A stretch of 64,000 nt of DNA from Rhizorhabdus sp049889055. Its GTDB lineage: Bacteria; Pseudomonadota; Alphaproteobacteria; Sphingomonadales; Sphingomonadaceae. Position 1 is the stretch's first letter; the number at the start of each line of letters is the position of its first letter. The position numbers and the translations under genes were made by a program. The notes under the pieces were generated by a model. That model was not told where the DNA came from, searched no databases, and saw only the letters and a program-made list of their open reading frames with translations. This document shows, in pieces, positions 34,216 through 42,831 of the stretch. Location: assembly GCF_049889055.1 (NCBI RefSeq), contig NZ_JBLTWO010000013.1:1-64000 (forward strand), in the 5' to 3' direction.

Positions 34216-34914
34216 TTACTCCGTCTCGGGCTCGAGCGCTTCGAGCCTGTAACCATAGCTGTACACCGGGATCAGGCGAAAGCCACGCTCCGGACGCAGG
34301 CCGAGCTTCGCCCGGATGCGCGAGATATGCGCGTCGAGCGTGCGGGTCGGCAGGTCGGGGTTACGGCCCCACACGATTTCCAGCAGATAGGAGCGGGACA
34401 GCGGCCGGTGCATGTTGCGGAACAGCGTCGCCGCCAGTTCGAACTCCTTGGCGGTGAGCACGATATTCTCGTCCTCCACGCTGATCGTCTGGCGCGCCGG
34501 GTGCAGCGTGTACGGGCCATAGCTCTCATTTGCGGCGGCTGCCTCGCGCGGACCGGTGCGGCGGTGGACCGCAGCGATGCGCGCCAGCAGCACCGGGGGC
34601 TGGACGGGCTTGATCACATAATCGTCGGCGCCCGCATTGAGGCCCGCGACAATGTCCTCGTCGCTGTTGCGGTTGGTCAGCAGCAGCGACGGGATTGGCT
34701 TGTCCATATTCTCCCGCATCCAGCTGATGATCTCGGGGCCGCTCTTGTCGGGCATGTTCCAGTCGAGGATCACCAGATCGAACGTATCCTGCCGCAGCTT
34801 CGTGATCAGCGTGCGGGCATTGGGGAATTCATAGGCGAAGTGACCGGCCTCGATCAGCGTCTGCGTGACATAGGCGCGCGCGGCGGGCTCGTCGTCCAAT
34901 ACGGCGATCCGCAT
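34216..34914 (-). CDS. OmpR-family DNA-binding response regulator
   Basis: 232 aa from MRIAVLDDEPAARAY; upstream ATGs would add 32 unrelated residues. The receiver domain has the acidic pair DDE, the phospho-Asp in LVILDWNMPDKSGPE and the conserved Lys near DDYVIKP. The C-terminal winged helix includes RSYLLEIVWG and the recognition-helix part TRTLDAHISRIRAKLG. It is the first gene of the operon with FecR/LysM and CHASE2 kinase, so it is the probable output of that sensor. Confidence 0.93.
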   Translation of the reverse strand: MRIAVLDDEPAARAYVTQTLIEAGHFAYEFPNARTLITKLRQDTFDLVILDWNMPDKSGPEIISWMRENMDKPIPSLLLTNRNSDEDIVAGLNAGADDYVIKPVQPPVLLARIAAVHRRTGPREAAAANESYGPYTLHPARQTISVEDENIVLTAKEFELAATLFRNMHRPLSRSYLLEIVWGRNPDLPTRTLDAHISRIRAKLGLRPERGFRLIPVYSYGYRLEALEPETE

Positions 34915-35318
34915 GCTATCGCTCGATGTCTTGGTTGGATCGTTGGTCGGCATCCCAGCCTTCATGCCTATGCGCCGCCGCGATTCCAAGTGTGCCGGGT
35001 TTTGCTCCACCCATCTTCATGCCTCCCTTTCGCCCTTCGGGACGACATGGCTTTAGCCGAAGCGAACCGGGCGCAAATGATTGTATTTCCAAAGTTACAA
35101 TTGTTTACAGGCACATCGGTGGTTAACCGGCTTATGACCAGCGGCGGTGATGCCGGCGGCTCGATGATCGGGGGTGCCGGGTGGAAGGGTTGCTCCCCCT
35201 CCATGCCGGCCGGCCTGTCTCGCCCTGACGGGCTCAGGATCGCGGCCGTCGGCATTGCCAACCTCCCGACATCGCCCAGATCGATTCGCATCCGCCACGA
35301 CCGGCGGACGTCCCGTTT
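34915..35318. other. 404-bp intergenic region upstream of the regulator operon
   Basis: No supported gene. An AT-rich patch at about 35077-35126, in otherwise GC-rich sequence, probably holds the promoter of the leftward regulator operon, though I could not place a convincing -35/-10 pair. The rest, up to the end of the DUF445 gene, shows nothing I can interpret. Confidence 0.45.
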
Positions 35319-36590
35319 TCAGAGCAGGCCGGACAGGATGTGGAGGCCGACCCCGATAAGTCCGCCGACGATGGTGCCGTTGACGCGGATATATTGCAGG
35401 TCGCGTCCCACCGCATTTTCCAGCTGCGACGTCACCGTGCGGGCATCCCAGCTGCGAATCGTCTCGGACACCAGCTTGACGATACCGTCGCCATAATCGG
35501 CGACCAGCCCGACGGTGATACGACGGGCGAAGCGGTTGATCGTCAGGCGCAGCTGCGCGTCCGTCTGCAGCGTCTCTCCCAGCTGGCGGAGCGCTGCGCC
35601 GAATTGTCCGCCGATCGCTGCATCGGGATTGCGCGCGCTCTCGATCAGCTTCACCCGCGCATTCTGCCACAGCGTGTCGAGCCAGGCGGCGACTGCGGGG
35701 CTGGCGATGATCTCCGCCTTCATCGCAGCGACCCGTTCGCGCATCACGGGATCGTTCTGCAGCCGGTCGGCAAGCTGTTCCAGCCCCTCCTGCGCCTTGC
35801 TGCGCAGCGGATGATCGGGGTCGGTCGCCATGTCGTCGAGCAGCTTGTGCAGCCCCTCGACGATCGCGGTCGACAATTTCTCGTCGAGGCCGGTCCAGCG
35901 CATGAACTTGCCTGTTCGCGACTGGACCATGTCATGGATCATTGTCTCGTTGTGGAGCAGGATGCGGCCCGCCCAGCCGATCAGTCCGTCGAGCATCTCG
36001 GCATGGCGGTTCTCCACGATCGCCGCGTCGAGCGTGCGGCCGATCAGGGGGGCGATGTCGAACGCCTTAAGCCGGCTCGCCAGCGCGCCCTTCACCATCG
36101 CGCCCAGCCGATCGTCGCCGAGCGATTCGAGGATGGTTGCCAACGCACGACCGATGCCGCCGCGCGCGCGGCCGGGCGCCGGAGGCTGGGCGAGAAGCCG
36201 GCCGATCGCGGCAGCCACATCGACCTTCTGCATCCGCCGGGCGACGACCGAGGCTGTGAGAAAGTTGACCCGCAGAAAGGCGGCGAGATTGTCGCCGATC
36301 CGGTCCTTGTTGCGCGGGATGATCGCAGTGTGCGGGATGGGCAGGCCGAGCGGGTGACGGAACAGCGCCGTCACCGCAAACCAGTCGGCAAGGCCGCCGA
36401 CCATCGCCGCCTCTGCGAAGGCGCGGAGATAGCCCCATGCGGCAGATTCGCCGGGCGCCTCGTGCGATCGGGCGAGGATGTAGAGGCCCGCCATCACGAC
36501 GAGCAGGCCCGATGCGACGACGCGCATGCCGCGCACACCGCCCTGCGCGGGATTGAAGCGGTCGAGCCCGGTCGCCTGGAAGATGTTCAT
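35319..36590 (-). CDS. DUF445 membrane protein, 423 aa
   Basis: Opens with a hydrophobic helix (VVASGLLVVMAGLYILA), then the family signature AAMVGGLADWFAVTALFRHPLGLPIPHTAIIPRNKDRIG, and a long helical region, ending in a second membrane segment (GTIVGGLIGVGLHILSGLL). This is the DUF445 (YjiN) architecture, which has no established function and is thought to be an inner-membrane protein with a large soluble domain. It follows the RND pump genes in the same direction with a 94-base gap. Confidence 0.9.
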   Translation of the reverse strand: MNIFQATGLDRFNPAQGGVRGMRVVASGLLVVMAGLYILARSHEAPGESAAWGYLRAFAEAAMVGGLADWFAVTALFRHPLGLPIPHTAIIPRNKDRIGDNLAAFLRVNFLTASVVARRMQKVDVAAAIGRLLAQPPAPGRARGGIGRALATILESLGDDRLGAMVKGALASRLKAFDIAPLIGRTLDAAIVENRHAEMLDGLIGWAGRILLHNETMIHDMVQSRTGKFMRWTGLDEKLSTAIVEGLHKLLDDMATDPDHPLRSKAQEGLEQLADRLQNDPVMRERVAAMKAEIIASPAVAAWLDTLWQNARVKLIESARNPDAAIGGQFGAALRQLGETLQTDAQLRLTINRFARRITVGLVADYGDGIVKLVSETIRSWDARTVTSQLENAVGRDLQYIRVNGTIVGGLIGVGLHILSGLL

Positions 36591-36684
36591 GCGATCTAAA
36601 TGGCCGTTGGGCGGGATAGTTCAACCAAAAGGAGAGCCGCCCCAGCCTTTCGGGCGGGACGCGGGGGGCGGCATGGTCGGTCCC

Positions 36685-39600
36685 TCATTCGGCGGCGTGC
36701 GGCGTGCCCTTCGTCTCATGGTCCGCCGGCGTGATCAGGAACTTGCCCAGCTTGGGGCCGATCCATTTCTCCAGATCGTCCGCCAGGGTGAAGCCCGCCG
36801 GCACGATAACGAGCGTCAAGAGCGTCGACATGGTGATCCCGCCAATCACGCAGACCGCCATCGGCGCACGCCAGCTGCTGTCGCCCGAGAGACCGAGCAC
36901 GATCGGCAACATCCCCGCGATCATCGCGACCGAGGTCATGATGATCGGCTGGGCGCGCTTGTGGGCGGCCTCGAGGATCGCTTCCGTGCGGTCGACACCG
37001 CGACGCATCTCCTCGATCGCGAAATCGACGAGCAGGATCGAGTTCTTCGCCACGATGCCCAGCAGCATCAGCAGGCCGATATAGACCGGCATCGAGACCG
37101 ACATGCCCCAGATCTTCAGGAAGACGATCCCGCCCAGGGGGGCCAGCAACAGCGAGCCCATGTTGACGAAGGGCGGCAACACCCGCTTGTAGAGCAGCAC
37201 CAGCACCGCGAAGACGAGCAGCACGCCGGCGGTCACCGCGATGACGAAGCCGGCGATCAGATCGCCCTGCAACTCCTGCTCGCCGAACTTGACCTGGCGG
37301 ACCCCGAGCGGCAGCGCCTTCAGGATCGTCGATTTGTCCATATAACCATAGGCTTCGCTGCTGATGACCCCCGGGGCCAGGTCGGCACCGACCACGAGAC
37401 GGCGAACCTGATTATAGCGACGGATCTTTGACGGCCCCGCGCCGAACGAGATGTCGGCGACGACCTTGAGCGGGACCGATGTGCCGAAGCTGGTCTGCAC
37501 CGGCAGATTCTCGATCGCCGCGAGATCGCGACGCGAGTCCTCGCTCAACGAAACGCGGATCGGGATCTGGCGATCGCTCAGCGAGAATTTCGCCATATTC
37601 TGCTCGATGTCGCCCAAAGTCGCGATACGGATCGCATTGCTCAGCGCGGCGGTCGTAACCCCCAGATCGGCGGCAAGGTCGAGACGCGGCTTGATGATCA
37701 GCTCGGGGCGCTGGATGTCGCCGTCGATGCGCGGGTCGCGCATCAGCGGGCTCTTGCGCATCTGTCCGATCAGGGTGTTCGCGGTCTGCTGAAGGATGAT
37801 CGGATCGTCGCCGGCCAGCATGACCGTGATGTCGCGGCCGAACCCGCCGCTCTGCGACTGGAAGTTTACCCGCGCATCGGGGATCTTCGCCAGCAGCGGG
37901 GCCGTCTCGCGCTCGAACTCGATGCTCGAGCGCTTGCGCTCGTTGGCGGGTTTCAGCGTGACGTAGATCGTCGCGAAGCGGGTGTCGCCATTATCGCCGA
38001 TATCGGCGAAGGCGTTGAGCACCTCGGGCTGGCTGCGCAGGATCTCGGTCGCCTGGTCGGCCACGCGCTGCGTATCCTCCGCAACCCGCGCGCCCGGCGT
38101 GAGCTCGATCTTGACCGAGCTGTAATCGATGTCGAGTGGCGGCTGGAACTCGCTCGGGGTCGTCGCAAACAAGATGATCGTGAGAATGAAGGAGACGACG
38201 CCCAGCCCGATCGTCTTCCAGCGGTTCCGCAGCGACCATTGCAGCACGCCGATATAGCGATCCATCATCGGGCCGCCGCCATGCTGCTTCACACCCTCGG
38301 CCTTGAGGAAATAGGCTGCCGCCATCGGCGTGATCAGGCGCGCGACCAGCAAGCTCATCATCACGGCGACAGCAACGGTAAGGCCGAACTGCTTGAAGAA
38401 CTGACCGGGGATGCCGGGCATGAACGACACCGGCAGAAACACCGCCACGATCGACATCGTCGTGGCGACGACGGCAAGGCCGATCTCGTCGGCCGCGTCC
38501 ATGGCGGCCTGATAGGCGCTCTTGCCCATGCGCATGTGCCGGACGATATTCTCGATCTCGACGATGGCGTCGTCGACGAGGATGCCTGCCACCAGGCTGA
38601 GCGCGAGCAGGCTGATCGTGTTCAGCGTAAAGCCCATCAGGCTCATGAACCAGAAGGTCGGGATCGCCGAGAGCGGGATCGCGATCGCCGAGATCAAGGT
38701 CGCGCGCCAGTCGCGCAGGAAGAAGAACACCACTACGACCGCGAGCACCGAACCTTCGATCATCGCATCGATGGCCGAGTGATATTGCTCCTTGGTGTAG
38801 GGGACGCTCGTGTAGAGCTCCTTATACTCGACCTTGGGGTTCTCCTTGCGCAGCTCGTCGAGGACCTTGACGACATTGTCATAGACCTCGACGTCCGAAG
38901 CGCCCTTGGCCTTCTGGATGCCGACCGATAGCACCTGACGGTCGTTCATCTTGGAAATCTGGCGCTGCTCCCCGAAGGAGTCGCGCACGGTGGCGATATC
39001 GGCCAGTCTTACGGTGCGCCCGTCGCCGACTGAAATCTGGGTCTGGCCGAGCTCATAGGCCGATGTGGCGTTGCCCAGCACGCGGACCGACTGTTCGGCG
39101 CCGGCCAGTTCGGCACGCCCGCCAGCGGCGTTGAGGTTGGTTGTGCGCAGGATGTTGTTGACCTGCACCGCAGTCACGCCCTGCGCCTGCATCCGCGCAG
39201 GATCGAGAATGACGCGGATCTCGCGCGAGACGCCGCCGCCGCGAAAGGCGCCTGCAATGCCTTCGATCGCCTGCAACCGCTTGATGACCGTATTGTCGGT
39301 GTACCAGCTGAGCTGCTCGAGGGTCATGTCGAGACCTTCGACCGAATAATAGGCGATCGGCCCGCCATCGACGTCGATGCGCTTGGTCACCGGCTCCAAA
39401 ATGCCTTCGGGCAGTTCGGACCGGATCTTGGACACCGCGTCGCGCACGTCGTTGACCGCGCGGTCGACCGGCGTCCCGAGCTGGAACTCGATATTCGTGC
39501 CGGACAGGCCCTCGCTGACATAAGAGGTGATCGACTTCACATTGCCGATCGACGACACCGCCGCCTCGACGCGCCGGGTGATCTGCGTCTCCATTTCTGT

Positions 39601-39771
39601 CGGCGCGGCGCCGGGCTGCAGGATTTCGACACTGACGCCGGGGAAGCTGATGTCCGGCATCTGGTTGATGTCGAGGCGCGCGAAGCTGATCAGCCCCGCC
39701 AGCGTCAGGCCGAGAAACAGCACGATCGGTGGAATGGGGTTCCGGATCGCCCAGGCGGAGATGTTGTTCAT
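36685..39771 (-). CDS. RND multidrug efflux permease (HAE1/AcrB family)
   Basis: 1028 aa, the size of AcrB-type pumps. Twelve membrane segments in two halves with large periplasmic loops are apparent; the proton-relay aspartates lie in LVAGILVDDAIVEIENI of helix 4. The N-terminus AIRNPIPPIVLFLGLTLAGLISF is the usual first helix. It would export drugs, solvents or metabolites using proton motive force. The adaptor gene is 14 bases upstream and co-transcribed; no outer-membrane channel gene (TolC type) is in the window, so one must come from elsewhere. Confidence 0.95.
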   Translation of the reverse strand: MNNISAWAIRNPIPPIVLFLGLTLAGLISFARLDINQMPDISFPGVSVEILQPGAAPTEMETQITRRVEAAVSSIGNVKSITSYVSEGLSGTNIEFQLGTPVDRAVNDVRDAVSKIRSELPEGILEPVTKRIDVDGGPIAYYSVEGLDMTLEQLSWYTDNTVIKRLQAIEGIAGAFRGGGVSREIRVILDPARMQAQGVTAVQVNNILRTTNLNAAGGRAELAGAEQSVRVLGNATSAYELGQTQISVGDGRTVRLADIATVRDSFGEQRQISKMNDRQVLSVGIQKAKGASDVEVYDNVVKVLDELRKENPKVEYKELYTSVPYTKEQYHSAIDAMIEGSVLAVVVVFFFLRDWRATLISAIAIPLSAIPTFWFMSLMGFTLNTISLLALSLVAGILVDDAIVEIENIVRHMRMGKSAYQAAMDAADEIGLAVVATTMSIVAVFLPVSFMPGIPGQFFKQFGLTVAVAVMMSLLVARLITPMAAAYFLKAEGVKQHGGGPMMDRYIGVLQWSLRNRWKTIGLGVVSFILTIILFATTPSEFQPPLDIDYSSVKIELTPGARVAEDTQRVADQATEILRSQPEVLNAFADIGDNGDTRFATIYVTLKPANERKRSSIEFERETAPLLAKIPDARVNFQSQSGGFGRDITVMLAGDDPIILQQTANTLIGQMRKSPLMRDPRIDGDIQRPELIIKPRLDLAADLGVTTAALSNAIRIATLGDIEQNMAKFSLSDRQIPIRVSLSEDSRRDLAAIENLPVQTSFGTSVPLKVVADISFGAGPSKIRRYNQVRRLVVGADLAPGVISSEAYGYMDKSTILKALPLGVRQVKFGEQELQGDLIAGFVIAVTAGVLLVFAVLVLLYKRVLPPFVNMGSLLLAPLGGIVFLKIWGMSVSMPVYIGLLMLLGIVAKNSILLVDFAIEEMRRGVDRTEAILEAAHKRAQPIIMTSVAMIAGMLPIVLGLSGDSSWRAPMAVCVIGGITMSTLLTLVIVPAGFTLADDLEKWIGPKLGKFLITPADHETKGTPHAAE

Positions 39772-39785
39772 CGCGCTTTCCTCGC

Positions 39786-40958
39786 TCAGCGGGCGGCGGG
39801 GCGGTTGGACAGCTGCGGTGTGACCTTGTCGCCGGGGTTGAGGAAGGCACCTGCGGACAGGACGACCTTCTCGTTGCCCTGCAGGCCCGAAAGCACCACG
39901 ACGCCGGCATCGGACACGTCGCCCGTCTTAACCTCGCGACGGATCACCTTGTCGTCGGGACCGACAACAAAGACGAAAGAACCCTTGTCGTCGTGCAGCA
40001 CGGCCGACTCGGGCAACTGCGGCGCCTTGACGGTACCGCTGCGGATCGCCGCGCTGGCAAAACCGCCCGGGCGAAGCGCCGGGTCATAGCGCAGCTGGAT
40101 GCGCGCCGTGCCCTGGCGCGTCTGCGGATCGATGACCGGGGAGATCTGCCACACCGTCCCCGTAAAGGCGCGACTGCCGCCGATCGGGGTGACCTGCGCG
40201 GTATCGCCGACCTTCAGCCGGGCGATGTCCTGTTCGGCGAGCTGGGCGCGGATTTCGATCTCGCCGTCCTTCGCGACGCGGAACAGCGCGCCGGCACCTG
40301 CGCCGACCACCTGGCCCGGCTCGACCGCGCGGGTCAGGACGAGGCCGGAGGCGGGCGAGCGAATGCTGAGCCGGCCGATCTGGGCGCGGCTTTCGCCGAG
40401 CTGCGCTTCGGCCACGGCCACGCGGGCGACTGCCGCGTCGCGGGTGGCGGTGCGGCGGTCGATATCGGCCTTGGAGATGAAGCCACGGGCGACCAGCGCC
40501 TTGGCGCGGTCGAGCTCGGCCTGCGCCAGCTGTGCATCGGCGCGCGCGACGCGGACACCGGCGGCCAGCGAGGCGGCCTGCTGCGTCTGGACCGATCGCT
40601 CGATCACCGCCAATGTCTGGCCCGCCTTGACCCAGGTGCCCGGTTCGACGAGCACCGCCTGGACCATCCCGCCTTCGCCGGCGATGCCGACCGGCATCTC
40701 ACGCTTCGCAGCGAGCGTGCCGGTTGCGGAGACGGTGGTGACGACATCGGTGCTGCCGGGGATGATCACGGTCACGCCGGGTGCCGGCGGGGCGGCGGGC
40801 TTGGCCTTGTCGCCACCGAACAGGACATATCCGATCACGCCAAGCGCGATCAGGCCCGCAACAGCGGCCCCGATGATGGTCCAGCGGCGGCGGCGGGCCT
40901 GCTCCTCGTCGAAGTCATAAGCCCTGTAGTCCGTCTGGATGCCGGATTCGACGTTCAT
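39786..40958 (-). CDS. RND efflux periplasmic adaptor (membrane fusion protein)
   Basis: 390 aa from MNVESGIQTD. One N-terminal membrane helix (TIIGAAVAGLIALGVIGYVLFG), a lipoyl domain in two halves (EGGMVQAVLVEPGTWVKAGQ and LSIRSPASGLVLTRAVEPG), a hairpin coiled coil between them (ARADAQLAQAELDRAKALV), and a beta-barrel domain (TAQVTPIGGSRAFTGTVWQI). It bridges the RND pump to an outer-membrane channel. First gene of the operon; expression is probably governed by the palindrome at 41009-41025. Confidence 0.94.
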   Translation of the reverse strand: MNVESGIQTDYRAYDFDEEQARRRRWTIIGAAVAGLIALGVIGYVLFGGDKAKPAAPPAPGVTVIIPGSTDVVTTVSATGTLAAKREMPVGIAGEGGMVQAVLVEPGTWVKAGQTLAVIERSVQTQQAASLAAGVRVARADAQLAQAELDRAKALVARGFISKADIDRRTATRDAAVARVAVAEAQLGESRAQIGRLSIRSPASGLVLTRAVEPGQVVGAGAGALFRVAKDGEIEIRAQLAEQDIARLKVGDTAQVTPIGGSRAFTGTVWQISPVIDPQTRQGTARIQLRYDPALRPGGFASAAIRSGTVKAPQLPESAVLHDDKGSFVFVVGPDDKVIRREVKTGDVSDAGVVVLSGLQGNEKVVLSAGAFLNPGDKVTPQLSNRPAAR

Positions 40959-41008
40959 CCCCATAATCCCGTAATCGGCCGCGCGGGCCCCCTTCGCTTC
41001 GATCCAGC

Positions 41009-41025
41009 TGTATTATATTAATACA
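41009..41025 (-). promoter_or_regulatory. 17-bp perfect palindrome over the -10 box of the RND operon
   Basis: TGTATTA-TAT-TAATACA, perfect 7-bp arms. On the minus strand the hexamer TATAAT (plus-strand 41012-41017) lies inside it, 54 bases upstream of the adaptor ATG. This geometry fits a TetR- or MarR-type repressor blocking the promoter. No regulator gene is adjacent. Confidence 0.65.
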
Positions 41026-41171
41026 TCACCCCGCTCAAGGGGCAGCGCTCGAGACGAAAGCCGCAGGGATCATAACGGTCCCGAAAGGCGTTCATGCCGC
41101 GTGCAGCGAGGATCCACCAAAGTGCGGATAGCACGCACGGGGAGTTGCGGCAAAGCAGGAGCAAGACCAAT

Positions 41172-41912
41172 ATGGCAGTTAGTTTTTCCCGGTTCGGTGG
41201 CGCGGCGCTTCTGGCCGCAGCTGCGGCAGCGCCGCTGATGGCGCAGCAGCCGATGCTTCCGCCGGGCCATCCGCCGGTGATCGGCACGCGGCTCGACATC
41301 GTCGCGTCCGGCGAAGTCACCGCCATTCCGGACATCGCCACCGTCGGGGCAGGGGTCGTAACGCAGGCACCCACCGCCGCCGAGGCGATGAAGGATAATG
41401 CCCGGCGCACGGCGGCGACCGTCGCGGCGATCCGCAAGGCTGGCGTGGCGGATCGCGACATCCAGACCACCTCGGTCTCGCTCAGCCCGCAATACCGTTA
41501 TGCCGACAACCAGCCGCCGGTGATCACCGGTTATCAGGCGTCTTCGCGTGTGAGCGTGCAGTTCCGCGATATCAAGGCGGCAGGCCCCGTGCTCGACGCG
41601 CTGGTTGCTGCGGGCGCCAACCAGATCGATGGCCCGTCGCTGTCGATCGACAAGCCCGAGCCCCTGCTCGACAAGGCGCGCGAGAAGGCCGTGGCCACGG
41701 CGAAGCAGCGCGCCGATCTCTATGCCCGCGCAGCCGGCATGCGCGTCAAGCGTATCCTCGCGATCAGCGAAGGCTCGACCGAACCCATGCCGATCTATCG
41801 CCCGATGGCTGCGATGGCGATGGTGCGCAAGGAGGCCGCTGCCGACACGATGATCGAAGCCGGCGAGCAGAAGATGTCGGTCAGTATTTCTGTGACGTTC
41901 GAACTCGAATGA
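41172..41912 (+). CDS. SIMPL-domain periplasmic protein
   Basis: 246 aa. Signal peptide (GAALLAAAAAAPLMAQQ) followed by one SIMPL/DUF541 domain: LDIVASGEVTAIPDIATVGAGVV, DIQTTSVSLSPQYRY, GYQASSRVSVQFRDI and a C-terminal QKMSVSISVTFELE. Such proteins form oligomeric rings in the periplasm and are linked to stress or oxidative defence without a clear biochemical role. The start ATG at 41172 follows GCAGGAGCAAG. Divergent from the RND operon; the AT-rich palindrome between them might serve both directions. Confidence 0.9.
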   Translation: MAVSFSRFGGAALLAAAAAAPLMAQQPMLPPGHPPVIGTRLDIVASGEVTAIPDIATVGAGVVTQAPTAAEAMKDNARRTAATVAAIRKAGVADRDIQTTSVSLSPQYRYADNQPPVITGYQASSRVSVQFRDIKAAGPVLDALVAAGANQIDGPSLSIDKPEPLLDKAREKAVATAKQRADLYARAAGMRVKRILAISEGSTEPMPIYRPMAAMAMVRKEAAADTMIEAGEQKMSVSISVTFELE

Positions 41913-41918
41913 TGGTCC

Positions 41919-41952
41919 GGCGGTGACGCGCGCGCAGCGTGGCGTCACCGCC
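41919..41952. terminator. Hairpin after the SIMPL gene
   Basis: Perfect 10-bp arms GGCGGTGACG and CGTCACCGCC separated by 14 bases, seven bases past the stop codon. No T tract; likely terminator or mRNA-stabilising structure. Confidence 0.55.
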
Positions 41953-42121
41953 GCCCGCCGGCCTTCCATCCGCTTTGCCTTTGCGGCGGTCTAAAGCCTG
42001 TTTGGGATCGTCGGCGCGATGAGGAACGGCGGATGCGGCCGACGATGTCGGCAATGACGACGCTGGCGAGGAAGGCGAGAAAGACTCCCGCGATGAACCA
42101 TCGGATGAGCGCGCTTTCCAT
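41945..42121 (-). CDS. Possible small single-helix membrane protein, 58 aa
   Basis: Reading MESALIRWFIAGVFLAFLAS, then VVIADIVGRIRRSSSRRRSQ: one membrane helix followed by a basic tail, the shape of many real small membrane proteins. GGAG lies about nine bases upstream of the ATG. Against it, the last codons run into the terminator hairpin of the SIMPL gene and no homologue comes to mind. Confidence 0.35.
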   Translation of the reverse strand: MESALIRWFIAGVFLAFLASVVIADIVGRIRRSSSRRRSQTGFRPPQRQSGWKAGGRR

Positions 42122-42377
42122 GGTGGTTGCTCCGGCGAATGGCTGACAAGGCAGGCAAAGCTGAACCGGCTACGCCTCGCTGCTCCCGATCGCTCCCAGC
42201 GATCGAGCCATCCCCGATCACCACCATATACTCGTGATACGAAACCGGATCAATCACGGCTGCCGCGTCTGCGTCAGGCGTGGCATCCCCTGCACGCAAC
42301 GAACTTTCCTCCCGCTGATAATGATCAGGCGCGATGACAGCATGTGTTGGGTGGGGATGCGGGTGCGGGGAGGAGAT

Positions 42378-42647
42378 ATGCTGGTGCGCTTTTCGGTCGG
42401 AGGCGAATGCCTCTTCGAAGCGGAAGTGACGTGCGTTCCGGCGGCAGGCTCGGAGGTCATCTTCGTCAGCTCCGCAGCGGGGCGCGGCATACCGACTGGC
42501 AGCGTGGTGGCCGCTCGGGTGTCGGCCGAGATCGGCCCGATCTTCGATTTCAGCGCCGATCCGCCGCTGGTCGTCCTCTCTCTTGACCAGGCTCAGGCGA
42601 TGCCGCCCATTAGCGGCGGACCGTCCGCGCAGGATGGCATAGCGTAG
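42378..42647 (+). CDS. Hypothetical protein, 89 aa
   Basis: ATG at 42378 is preceded by GGGGAGGAGAT, a very strong ribosome-binding site, which is the main reason for this start. The product (MLVRFSVGGECLFEAEVTCV...) looks like a small beta-rich domain: alternating hydrophobic strands, no membrane segment. Several upstream in-frame ATGs exist but have poor sites. No family recognised and no obvious partner; the next gene is the CoA transferase after a 184-base gap. Confidence 0.55.
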   Translation: MLVRFSVGGECLFEAEVTCVPAAGSEVIFVSSAAGRGIPTGSVVAARVSAEIGPIFDFSADPPLVVLSLDQAQAMPPISGGPSAQDGIA

Positions 42648-42700
42648 CGTCGCGTGCAAACGGACATAGGCCAAAGACCAAGGGTTCTGGACAGGCGTTC

Positions 42701-42715
42701 ATAAGGAATCGCTAT
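42701..42715. promoter_or_regulatory. Candidate LysR-type binding site
   Basis: ATA-N9-TAT, which satisfies the LysR-type box T-N11-A, about 117 bp upstream of the CoA transferase gene and within an AT-richer stretch. The only LysR gene in the window (46850) lies two genes downstream. Motif is short, so support is weak. Confidence 0.3.
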
Positions 42716-42831
42716 CAAATCCACCATATTGCGTATTGGACAGCCCCGGTCTCTTCCCGGACATTTTCCGCCAGAAAAGCATAGATGTCGGGAAGTGGGA
42801 TGCAGCGCAGCCATAGCTGTCGGGACGAGCG

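Larger units (their letters stand above)
41913..42377. other. 465-bp region between the SIMPL gene and the 89-aa gene
   Basis: Holds a terminator-like hairpin (41919-41952) and one weakly supported small minus-strand ORF (41945-42121). Beyond about 42130 I see nothing I can interpret except a purine-rich ribosome-binding site just before 42378. Confidence 0.4.
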
